The notes under the pieces: generated by a model | Databases searched by the model: none | Seen by the model: the letters and a program-made list of their open reading frames with translations, nothing else | Told to the model about the DNA's origin: nothing | Shown: in pieces, positions 1-6,984 of the stretch | Position numbering within the stretch: position 1 is the stretch's first letter | Layout: each line of letters opens with the position of its first letter | DNA from: Flavobacterium psychrophilum | GTDB lineage: Bacteria > Bacteroidota > Bacteroidia > Flavobacteriales > Flavobacteriaceae | Assembly (NCBI GenBank): GCA_022729635.1 | Contig: DZAU01000076.1 | Coordinates: forward strand, 1 to 9,100 | Direction of reading: 5' to 3' | Length of the DNA stretch: 9,100 bases | Position numbers and translations under genes: made by a program

Positions 1-82
1 TTTTTCTGAAATGGAAAAAATAAAAATAATTCCATTGTATGCGGTTGGAAATTTGTTGACGAGTTGATGATTTCAAAACCAA

Positions 83-113
83 ACCCTTTCAGCGTTCAAA
101 ACTCTGAAAGGGT
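83..113. repeat. Perfect 10-bp inverted repeat, possible terminator or intergenic repeat
   Basis: ACCCTTTCAG (83-92) is exactly mirrored by CTGAAAGGGT (104-113) across an 11-base spacer. The spacer can add three more pairs (94-96 with 100-102) after one mismatch. No T-run follows on the + strand. On the - strand the hairpin is followed by a moderately T-rich stretch (complement of 71-82), so it could end a leftward transcript from outside the window. Palindromes of this kind are also found as dispersed intergenic repeats in flavobacteria; whether this is one cannot be seen here. Confidence 0.6.
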
Positions 114-282
114 AATGTCGATTTAAATTAAAAGCTGTTTTGATTTTTCTTTGGCTACACTTATTTGTGGCTGGGATGTCAGGATACTTCTAAGCCGTCA
201 CGATTTTATTTTTTTGTTGCAAGTTGTTCATGCTTCGGAGAGCGATGGAACTATAATTATAAAAAGCACAGGGAATTAATGG

Positions 283-300
283 ATTTTTATTAATAAAAAT
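283..300. repeat. Perfect 18-bp AT palindrome
   Basis: ATTTTTATTAATAAAAAT reads the same on both strands with no spacer. It lies 100 bp upstream of the sigma factor start, where an operator could sit. Its pure A/T content in an AT-rich region makes chance occurrence plausible, so the regulatory role is only a suggestion. Confidence 0.35.
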
Positions 301-373
301 AACTACAATAGGATACAAAACAGTTATACGCAAAATAAATTTAATTTTATCGGTCAATACTAATAAAAAATAT

Positions 374-381
374 TATTTTTG
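374..381 (+). promoter_or_regulatory. Candidate Bacteroidota -7 promoter element
   Basis: TATTTTTG matches the Bacteroidota housekeeping -7 consensus TAnnTTTG. I found no other match to it in the 399 bases upstream of the sigma gene. It ends 18 bp before the ATG at 400, implying a short leader. No clear TTG/TTTG -33 element is present 17-23 bp further upstream, so the promoter is either weak, activator-dependent or elsewhere. Confidence 0.3.
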
Positions 382-399
382 TTTTCCTATTGTTAATTA

Positions 400-942
400 A
401 TGTTTAAGAAAGTAAAAAAAGAAATTCCAGCTCCAACTGAAAAGTTGTGGAATGACTTCATAGCAGGAGACATGAATTCTTTTCTCCATATTTATGAAGG
501 ACATTACGACTTGTTATTTGCCTACGGTTTGAAATATTTAGACAAAGAAGAAGTTGAAGACTGTATTCAAAACCTTTTTTTACACATTTTGCAAAACAGA
601 AATGCGCTCTGTAACGTCAATGATATAAAATCCTATTTGTTTATTAGTTTGAGGAATAATATGTTTAAATTATTGAAAAAGAAACATAAAAAAGTGAGTA
701 TTTCCGAAAACGAATTCATAATTCTTGACGAAGAAGCGGAAAGCAACGATGGTTTAATTGTTGAAATTATTAATTTTTTCAAAAAATTAAGTCCACGGGA
801 AAGTCAAATCGTTCAAATGAAATATTTGGAAGGGTATAAGAACCTTGAAATTGCAGAATTGTTAGAAATAGACTATCAAACCGTTAGGAATATTTCAGGC
901 AGTGCAATAAAAAAAATGCGAAAAATCCCCTATCATTCGTAG
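400..942 (+). CDS. ECF-type RNA polymerase sigma factor
   Basis: Predicted 180-residue sigma-70 family factor of the extracytoplasmic function (ECF) type, acting in the cytoplasm by directing RNA polymerase to specific promoters. Region 2 spans about residues 17-95 and includes the VEDCIQNLFLHI segment typical of Bacteroidota ECF factors. Region 4 spans about 122-176, with the LSPRESQIVQMKYLEGY helix and a helix-turn-helix around EIAELLEIDYQTVRN. A charged linker lies between, and there is no region 1 or 3, as expected for ECF factors. The start is fixed by an in-frame stop (TAA, 394-396) two codons upstream. The gene lies 107 bp before a FecR-type anti-sigma gene and a SusC gene with an STN domain, the usual setting of FecI/FecR-like surface signalling. 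Its probable target is this operon, which would make it self-activating; that is inference. Confidence 0.93.
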   Translation: MFKKVKKEIPAPTEKLWNDFIAGDMNSFLHIYEGHYDLLFAYGLKYLDKEEVEDCIQNLFLHILQNRNALCNVNDIKSYLFISLRNNMFKLLKKKHKKVSISENEFIILDEEAESNDGLIVEIINFFKKLSPRESQIVQMKYLEGYKNLEIAELLEIDYQTVRNISGSAIKKMRKIPYHS

Positions 943-947
943 AAAAA

Positions 948-966
948 GTTGCCAAACTTTGGGAAC
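948..966. promoter_or_regulatory. Near-perfect 19-bp dyad after the sigma gene
   Basis: GTTGCCAAACTTTGGGAAC is a dyad centred on 957: eight of nine base pairs are symmetric, and only 951/963 do not match. It begins 5 bp after the sigma factor stop. It contains GGAAC (962-966), which resembles the -35 core of many ECF promoters, but no convincing -10 partner is seen at the usual distance. It could be an operator, part of a promoter or a weak RNA hairpin; its one-base centre makes a protein-binding dyad more likely. Confidence 0.4.
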
Positions 967-970
967 GTGT

Positions 971-1002
971 TAAATTTTAATAAAATTTATAGAATTTTAA
1001 TA
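971..1002. repeat. AT dyad plus 20-bp-spaced direct repeat
   Basis: TAAATTTTAATAAAATTTA (971-989) is a perfect dyad with 9-bp arms around a single central A. It overlaps a direct repeat in which AATTTTAATA occurs at 973-982 and again at 993-1002, exactly 20 bp apart, about two helical turns. That phasing fits two sites on one DNA face. All of it is A/T, so chance cannot be excluded. Confidence 0.35.
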
Positions 1003-1007
1003 GTACA

Positions 1008-1041
1008 AATTGTTTTTTTTAGCTCTTAATAAAAAACAATT
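1008..1041 (+). promoter_or_regulatory. Stem-loop just upstream of the anti-sigma gene
   Basis: AATTGTTTTTT (1008-1018) pairs perfectly with AAAAAACAATT (1031-1041), giving an 11-bp stem with a 12-base loop. It ends 8 bp before the ATG at 1050, so in RNA it would lie against the ribosome-binding region of the anti-sigma message. It is mostly A:U and not followed by a U-tract, so it is not a classic intrinsic terminator. It could modulate translation or stability of the downstream message, or be a DNA operator. Confidence 0.4.
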
Positions 1042-1049
1042 AGTCATGT

Positions 1050-2072
1050 ATGGATTCTAATCAAAAAACACCCAGTCAAATCAACCAAAAATATGTTGAG
1101 TTATTGGAAAAATCCAATGTTCAATATCACAAAAAAAGGAAATTCTTCCAATTAAGGAATTTTCTTTTGTATTCTGGTTTCCTTGCTATTGCAATTATTT
1201 CTGGAATTCTGGCCAGGAATGCTTATTTAGCCAAAAAAGATTTATTTGAAAACGAGCTCACTTCAATTCCATTTTCAAAAGATAAAATACTAATCCAGTC
1301 ATCAGAGGGTGTTTGCTATGATTTAAACACTGAAAATACAAAAAAATGGCTGTCGCATTCAGGAATATTAGTACAAATAAAACCGCAATCCATTCAATTT
1401 ATAAGTTCAGGAACTCCAAAACTGAATCGTGAAAACAATTCCTATACATTATATACACCCTCAAATAAAACCTTTGATTTAATTCTGATCGATGGCTCTA
1501 TTGTAAAATTGAACGAAAAATCAAAAGTTTTTTTCAATCTATTTGCACAAAAAAACGACCTTAATGTTAGCATCAACGGAGAGGCTTATTTTGATATAGC
1601 GCACCAAACTAAGCAATCTTTTAAAATAAAATCCAATGAATTTGTTGTTGAAGTTTTTGGTACAGAATTCAATATAAAAAACCGACTTAATTTAATCAAT
1701 GAGGTGGCTTTAGTAAATGGTTCTGTAAAAGTAATTGGATCAAAGAGTGAAATGTTTATAGTGCCAGGAGAAAAAGCCAACTATAATTATCGGACAAATA
1801 AAATAGATAAGAGTACAGCTAATTTTATAGAAATATTAAAGTGGAACTCTAAGTTTTTGCATTTCACGAATGAAAGGCTGGATTTGCTTGCAGCCAAAAT
1901 TGGTGATTGGTATCAAGTTTCCTTTGAATTTCAAAACAAAAACATTCAAAACCTGAGTTTTACCGGAAAAATAAAACAAGAAGATGGCTTAATACACTTT
2001 CTAGAAATGTTGGAATTTACCGATGGAATAAAAAGCAAAATTGAAAAAAATAAAATTTATTTATACAAATAA
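1050..2072 (+). CDS. FecR-family anti-sigma factor
   Basis: Predicted 340-residue inner-membrane anti-sigma factor that would hold the upstream ECF sigma factor inactive until signalled by the outer-membrane receptor. Residues 1-36 are cytoplasmic and end in a positive KKRK cluster (28-31). A single membrane helix covers about 37-55. A periplasmic linker precedes the FecR domain (about 135-235), which includes LILIDGSIVKLNEKS, INGEAYFDI and VVEVFGTEFNIK, all typical of Bacteroidota FecR. Residues about 267-340 form the C-terminal DUF4974-like domain thought to contact the receptor's STN domain. The start is fixed by an in-frame TAG at 1041-1043. An out-of-frame ATG at 1046 opens a four-codon reading frame overlapping the start. 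The cytoplasmic tail is oddly short compared with the roughly 80 residues usual in the family. The gene ends 12 bp before the SusC gene, so the two are co-transcribed. Confidence 0.92.
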   Translation: MDSNQKTPSQINQKYVELLEKSNVQYHKKRKFFQLRNFLLYSGFLAIAIISGILARNAYLAKKDLFENELTSIPFSKDKILIQSSEGVCYDLNTENTKKWLSHSGILVQIKPQSIQFISSGTPKLNRENNSYTLYTPSNKTFDLILIDGSIVKLNEKSKVFFNLFAQKNDLNVSINGEAYFDIAHQTKQSFKIKSNEFVVEVFGTEFNIKNRLNLINEVALVNGSVKVIGSKSEMFIVPGEKANYNYRTNKIDKSTANFIEILKWNSKFLHFTNERLDLLAAKIGDWYQVSFEFQNKNIQNLSFTGKIKQEDGLIHFLEMLEFTDGIKSKIEKNKIYLYK

Positions 2073-2084
2073 CCCTAACCCAAA

Positions 2085-5000
2085 ATGATAACAAAAAAAT
2101 TCCCTAATCGCATTTGGAAATCGTTGATGATTGTTTTCCTAATGTTGCTTACATCAAATGTTCGTTCCGCCCAATCAGATTTTAATAAATTAAATACTAT
2201 TTCTATTTCGAAAGAGATGTCTATAAAAGGGCTTTTAGATTTTTTGATAAACGAAACAGACTATCAAATATTTTATAATGACAATCTGAAAGGCCTTTCT
2301 AATAAAGTCAATATTGATGTTCAAAACGCAACAGTTGAAAAAGTATTGAGTGTGGCTTTTAAAAACCAACCTTTTGAATATAAAATTACCGATAAAAGCA
2401 TTACCGTACGGAATAAAAACTTAGAAACGGCAAAAACAACAACCGAACAAAACAATAGAGTTAATGGGGTAGTTTATGACGAACTTAAGATGCCAATGCC
2501 AGGTGTTAATGTACAAATTAAAGGATTAACTGCTGGAGTCAGTACAGATTTTGATGGTAAATTTGTTATTGATGCCGAAAAAGGAAGTGTTTTAGTTTTT
2601 TCATACATAGGTTATAAAACAACAGAAATTGTAGTAAAAGATCAAAAATCACTTGAAGTTGTTTTGCAGCCAGAAGCTAACACTTTAGAGGAAGTAATTG
2701 TTGCTGGTGTAGCCTCTGGAACAACAAAGAAGAAAATGTCAGTATCGGTTTCTAAATTAAACTCAGATGATATCTCTAAGGTTCCACAATCTTCTGTGGG
2801 TAGTGCGCTGCAAGGCAAAATTGCAGGAGTTAATGTAGTTAGTTATAGCGGATCACCAGGATCAGCACCTGTTATTAATTTGAGAGGTGTTACAAATATC
2901 AATGGGAATACGGGTGCTTTAGTATTGATTGACGGTGTAATATTACAAGGTTCATTAGCCGATATTAATACAGATGACATCGAATCTATAGAAGTAGTAA
3001 AAGGAGCAGCAGCTTCTTCGCTTTATGGTTCCAGAGCTGGTAATGGTGTAATTGTTGTCACTTCTAAAAGAGGAAAAAACAATAAATCCGACAAAACTTC
3101 TATAACTTTAAGAAATGAATTTGGATTTCAGGAAGTAAGTAAATATTTGGATTTATCAAATGCGCATCCTTTTGCTTTGGCTTCAGATTATAAAGATTAT
3201 GACACCTTTACGAAATACAATGGTGTAACCTATCCGAGCGATTATGTTTCTGGATGGAATCCGGCGATTGTAGGAAACAGAGTTATAAAAGCGGGAGCTT
3301 ATGCGGATCAACCTTATAGGGTTAATAACAATTTGCAAAAAGCGTTTTTTAATAATGGGGAATACAATACCTATTATTTTGGATTAGGTCATAAAGGAGA
3401 AAAAACAAACCTGTTCCTTTCTTTCGAGAACAATACAAACGAAGGAATAATTGTAGAAACTGGAGGTTACACACGTAGCAGTATTAGAGCAAATGTGGAT
3501 CATAAAATATCAAAAAAATTAAATGTTTCCTTGAGCAATAATTTTATCAAAACCAAAAATAATTTTATGGGTGGAGGAACCGGAGCCTTTTTTGATGTTT
3601 TGATGATGGAACCTGATGTAGATTTATTTCAAAAAAACACGAACGGTCAGGATTACAATTATTTCCCAAATCATTGGAACACGCAAGTTTCTAACCCGCT
3701 GTATGACCTAAAAGCAAAAGAGAGTAACTCCTCTAAAGATAGATTCTTAGGGAACTACGAAGTTAAGTGGACTATTGCAGATTGGGTAAATCTAGAAGGA
3801 GGTTATTCGTTAGAAAATCAAAATTATTTAAGTACAGATTATACCCCTTATGGAACTATTGTAGGTTTAGACGGAAGTACAAACACCCTTATTACTTCAA
3901 AAGGGAGTCTTTCTCGTTACACCTCACAAATTTTTAATCAAAATTATAAAGCAACGCTAAATTTTAGTAATAAGTGGGAAGATCTTGATTTCAAAGGAAA
4001 ATTAAGCTACCTCTACGAGGACAATTCTTTTACTAGCTTCAGAGTTTCAGGAGCTAATTTTACTCTTCCCGAACTACCTTCATTAAATTACATCGAAAGC
4101 GGAGGTTTTTCAGGCGAAGATTATAATGAACAAATTGAGGCAATCAATTATTTTGCTATCGCTTCTGTGGTCTATAAAAACCGCTATATTTTTGATGCTT
4201 TGTATCGATATGATGGCTCTTCATTGTTTGGAGAAAACGAAAGATGGCACGGATATTATAGATTTTCAGGTGCTTATAGAGTTAGCGAAGACATAAAAAT
4301 CCCTTATATTGAAGAATTAAAATTAAGAGCAGCAATAGGAACATCAGGGCAAAGACCGGGATATAGTTACCAATACGAAACTTACAATTTAACTAACGGA
4401 ATCTATTCACCTGGAACTTTAGGAAATAATTATTTAAAACCATCGAACTCTAAAGAAACAGAGTATGGAATAGATATGTCTTTCCTAAAAAGATTCACTT
4501 TAGAAGCTACTTATTCTGAAACCATTACCACGGATCAGTTTTTATTAGCTCCACTAGCAGCTCCTTATGGAGGGTTTCAATTTCAATGGAAAAATGCAGG
4601 AACAGTTGAAAGTCAAGCTATCGAAGTCTTATTGAAATCACAAATTATCAATAAACCTAACGTTAAATTTGATTTTGCCGTAACCTTTGATAAATCAGAA
4701 TCAAAAATTACTAAATTAGACATTCCTGAATATAGCACAGGACCAAGATCAGCCTTTAAAATTAAAGAAGGAGAAGAATACGGTGTGATGTATGGAGTTG
4801 ACTTTGTAAGAACACTAGATCAAATGCAATCCCAATTAGCGGCAACAGATGATATTAATAATTACTCTGTAAATAGAGATGGAGTTGTTGTAAAAACAGC
4901 CGATATTGGAACTGTAAACGAAAAACCTTTCCATGTTTTAGACGAAAATGGACTTAAGAAAAACAGTAAAATCGGAAACACAAACGCACTTTTTAATTTA

Positions 5001-5459
5001 GGATTAAACACCTCTTTTACCTACAAAAATTTCTCCATTTACACTTTATGGAAGTGGAAAAACGGGGGAGATTTATATAACGGAACAGCCCAATACTTAG
5101 TAAGAGATTTGCGTCATCCAATGATGGATCAAACCAATGTTCCTCAAGCCGAAAAGAAAACAGTCAATTACTATCAAGCACTCTACGATGCTCAAGCTCT
5201 AAACGGCTTTTGGGTAGAAGACGCTTCTTATGTAAAACTTAATGAAGCATCCATTTATTATAACTTAAAAGGGGATTCATTGGGTAAAGCAAACACATTT
5301 ATCGAAAACATAAAAGTAGGAGTTCTGGGTCGTAACCTGTTTACTTTTACTGATTATACCGGATATGATCCTGATGCCGGATACGATGGCTTTTTATTTG
5401 ATAATTATGGATATCCAAATTTTAGAAACTTTTCTCTTTCAATCGAAATTAAATTTTAA
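2085..5459 (+). CDS. SusC/RagA-like TonB-dependent outer-membrane receptor with STN domain
   Basis: Predicted 1124-residue outer-membrane transporter that imports large ligands using TonB energy. A signal peptide ends near VRSA|Q (residue 29). An STN (secretin/TonB N-terminal) domain follows at about 38-108; it marks receptors that signal to a FecR anti-sigma factor. A carboxypeptidase-regulatory-like beta-sandwich spans about 125-195 (VNGVVYDE..MPGVNVQIKG..T..DGKF..SYIGYKT). A TonB-box-like LEEVIVAGVASG lies near 201-212, and the plug at about 215-330 includes LQGKIAGVNV, NLRGV, LIDGV and the ASSLYGSRAGNGVIVVTSKRG end motif. The barrel runs to the C-terminal aromatic residue (..SIEIKF). The length fits a SusC protein carrying an STN domain. 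An in-frame TAA at 2076-2078 fixes the start. The SusD gene begins 5 bp after the stop. The substrate cannot be read from the sequence; the adjacent peptidase suggests peptides, as for RagA. Confidence 0.95.
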   Translation: MITKKFPNRIWKSLMIVFLMLLTSNVRSAQSDFNKLNTISISKEMSIKGLLDFLINETDYQIFYNDNLKGLSNKVNIDVQNATVEKVLSVAFKNQPFEYKITDKSITVRNKNLETAKTTTEQNNRVNGVVYDELKMPMPGVNVQIKGLTAGVSTDFDGKFVIDAEKGSVLVFSYIGYKTTEIVVKDQKSLEVVLQPEANTLEEVIVAGVASGTTKKKMSVSVSKLNSDDISKVPQSSVGSALQGKIAGVNVVSYSGSPGSAPVINLRGVTNINGNTGALVLIDGVILQGSLADINTDDIESIEVVKGAAASSLYGSRAGNGVIVVTSKRGKNNKSDKTSITLRNEFGFQEVSKYLDLSNAHPFALASDYKDYDTFTKYNGVTYPSDYVSGWNPAIVGNRVIKAGAYADQPYRVNNNLQKAFFNNGEYNTYYFGLGHKGEKTNLFLSFENNTNEGIIVETGGYTRSSIRANVDHKISKKLNVSLSNNFIKTKNNFMGGGTGAFFDVLMMEPDVDLFQKNTNGQDYNYFPNHWNTQVSNPLYDLKAKESNSSKDRFLGNYEVKWTIADWVNLEGGYSLENQNYLSTDYTPYGTIVGLDGSTNTLITSKGSLSRYTSQIFNQNYKATLNFSNKWEDLDFKGKLSYLYEDNSFTSFRVSGANFTLPELPSLNYIESGGFSGEDYNEQIEAINYFAIASVVYKNRYIFDALYRYDGSSLFGENERWHGYYRFSGAYRVSEDIKIPYIEELKLRAAIGTSGQRPGYSYQYETYNLTNGIYSPGTLGNNYLKPSNSKETEYGIDMSFLKRFTLEATYSETITTDQFLLAPLAAPYGGFQFQWKNAGTVESQAIEVLLKSQIINKPNVKFDFAVTFDKSESKITKLDIPEYSTGPRSAFKIKEGEEYGVMYGVDFVRTLDQMQSQLAATDDINNYSVNRDGVVVKTADIGTVNEKPFHVLDENGLKKNSKIGNTNALFNLGLNTSFTYKNFSIYTLWKWKNGGDLYNGTAQYLVRDLRHPMMDQTNVPQAEKKTVNYYQALYDAQALNGFWVEDASYVKLNEASIYYNLKGDSLGKANTFIENIKVGVLGRNLFTFTDYTGYDPDAGYDGFLFDNYGYPNFRNFSLSIEIKF

Positions 5460-5464
5460 GCATC

Positions 5465-6964
5465 ATGAAAAGAATATTTAAAAATATATTGATTTTAATA
5501 GTAGCAACCTCTTTTTCTAACTGTTCTGATTTAGATGTTGAAAACATTAATGAACCTTCAACCGAATATGTTTTAAACAGTCCCGAAGGTATTCGTGCCT
5601 TGACCGGAAGTTTATTCAATAACTGGTTTTTTACAGAACAACACAATCTCTATTCTGTTGGTCCTGCACTATGGGGAATGGCAGATTGGGGTACTGTTAC
5701 CTACGCAAATTACGGTATGTTAGACATGTCTGCTGAACCGAGGATTTATTTAAACAATACTCCTTCTTATGCGTATCATCAAAATTATAGAAATTATTGG
5801 CGCAATATGTACGGTGTTCTTACCAGTGCTAACAATGTGGTAAGAGCGGTCAATAACGGAATGCAAATAGGTACTAACGGAAGCGAAACCCAAATGGTAA
5901 AAGGTATGGGGTATTTCATGCAAGGATTAGGCAATGGGTACATTGGCTTAGTTTATGACAAAGGATTAGCTTCAGATGAAAACACCGATTATGGTACTTT
6001 AAAAGCTTCTTCCTATACTGAATCTATCGCAATGGCGGTACAGCAACTCGAAAAAGCCATAGTTGTTTTTGATAACAACACTTTCGTATTGCCTTCGGAA
6101 TGGATAAACGGAAATGCTTTCACTAACAAAGACATGTCTAAATTAGCACATTCTTTCATTGCTAGACTGTTAGTATATTCGCCTCGAAATACTGCCGAAT
6201 CAACGGCTATAAATTGGCAAAAAGTGTTAGACCACGCCAAACTAGGGATTACCCAAGATTTTAATATTCAAGGAGATGGTAATTTAGCAACAAGCAAATG
6301 GATGTCATGGTATAAATATTACATGGCTCGTGCTTCTTGGGGTAAAGTTGATATGAGAATTGTACACTTGATGGACAACAATCAACCAGCCCATTTTCCT
6401 GATGCAGGAATTACGAGTTTGCCAAACGGAGGCGTAATGATTTCAGCAGATGCCAGAGCAACATCAGACTATCAATTTAACAGCTACAACATTAGACCAG
6501 AAAGAGGTTTATACAGATGGTCTTCTTATAGATACAAACGTTTAGATTCCTATATTAATGCTAATTTTTATGCTCCAATCATTATGATGCGCAAAGCCGA
6601 AAACGATTTGTTTATCGCCGAAGCCTATTCTAGATTATCACAATTCACATCTGCAAAAAACACAATCAATGCAGGAACAAGAGTAACCAGAGGAAACTTA
6701 CCAGTTGTTACCGAAGACCCAACTCAAATTAAAAATGCAATTTTCTACGAAAGACAAATCGAGTTGCCTCTAACCGGTATGGGAATAGAATTTTTTGATA
6801 TGAGACGAAATGGGTTGTTACAAGACGGTTCCTTATTACATTTCCCTATTCCTGCGCAACAATTAGAAATTATGGCTGAACCATTTTATACTTATGGTGG
6901 ATTAAATCCTCAATTTGGCACCCCAGATAAAGATGTTGCGCTAAACGGTTGGTACAAACCCTAA
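5465..6964 (+). CDS. SusD/RagB-like substrate-binding surface lipoprotein
   Basis: Predicted 499-residue lipoprotein that would form the lid of the SusC channel and capture substrate at the cell surface. The N-terminus is a lipoprotein signal peptide ending SFSNC, with lipidation expected at Cys20. The acidic residues just after it (SDLDVE) resemble the surface-export signal known in Bacteroidota lipoproteins. The SusD core is alpha-helical with TPR-like units. Recognisable blocks are NVVRAVN (124-130), RKAENDLFIAEAYSR (376-390), the FYERQIELPLTGMGIEFFDMRR block (427-448) and LLHFPIPAQQLEI (457-469) near the C-terminus, all matching the SusD/RagB family. Its position directly after SusC is the standard pairing. 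The protein is somewhat shorter than many SusD proteins, close to RagB in size. The ligand is unknown; peptides are suggested only by the neighbouring protease gene, 20 bp downstream. Confidence 0.94.
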   Translation: MKRIFKNILILIVATSFSNCSDLDVENINEPSTEYVLNSPEGIRALTGSLFNNWFFTEQHNLYSVGPALWGMADWGTVTYANYGMLDMSAEPRIYLNNTPSYAYHQNYRNYWRNMYGVLTSANNVVRAVNNGMQIGTNGSETQMVKGMGYFMQGLGNGYIGLVYDKGLASDENTDYGTLKASSYTESIAMAVQQLEKAIVVFDNNTFVLPSEWINGNAFTNKDMSKLAHSFIARLLVYSPRNTAESTAINWQKVLDHAKLGITQDFNIQGDGNLATSKWMSWYKYYMARASWGKVDMRIVHLMDNNQPAHFPDAGITSLPNGGVMISADARATSDYQFNSYNIRPERGLYRWSSYRYKRLDSYINANFYAPIIMMRKAENDLFIAEAYSRLSQFTSAKNTINAGTRVTRGNLPVVTEDPTQIKNAIFYERQIELPLTGMGIEFFDMRRNGLLQDGSLLHFPIPAQQLEIMAEPFYTYGGLNPQFGTPDKDVALNGWYKP

Positions 6965-6984
6965 TATTTATTAATTCAAAGTAT

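Larger units (their letters stand above)
1..399. other. Non-coding region upstream of the operon
   Basis: No credible gene is visible on either strand; stops are frequent in all frames. The stretch from about 120 to 250 is noticeably less AT-rich than the 150 bases just before the sigma gene. It holds an inverted repeat (83-113), an AT palindrome (283-300), a weak bulged hairpin around 226-251 (GTTC..GCT / AGC..GAAC arms) and a possible -7 promoter element (374-381). A 7-bp inverted repeat, AATGGAA/TTCCATT, lies at 10-36. This is probably the upstream intergenic region plus the 5' regulatory region of the operon. Confidence 0.7.

Noticed and set aside
76..189. Minus-strand open stretch of 38 codons in the upstream region
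   Set aside because: It has no start codon, no upstream signals and ends in a stop inside the window; not supportable as a gene.
366..380. AAAAATA/TATTTTT inverted repeat upstream of the sigma gene
   Set aside because: Short, pure A/T and overlapping the candidate -7 element; easily explained by base composition.
1586..1780. Minus-strand open frame of 64 codons
   Set aside because: It is antisense to the conserved FecR domain, whose motifs are clear on the + strand.
2073..2084. CCCTAACCC telomere-like string between the fecR-like and SusC genes
   Set aside because: A single short occurrence in a 12-bp gap, with no tandem repetition; taken as coincidence.
5449..5646. Minus-strand open frame of 65 codons at the SusC/SusD junction
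   Set aside because: It overlaps the SusD signal peptide and N-terminus on the other strand and has no recognisable features.
6013..6240. Minus-strand open frame of 75 codons
   Set aside because: It is antisense to the SusD core and a shadow of that gene.
6965..6984. Possible terminator or promoter between SusD and peptidase genes
   Set aside because: The 20-bp gap is AT-rich but has neither a hairpin nor a TAnnTTTG element, so read-through is the simpler view.
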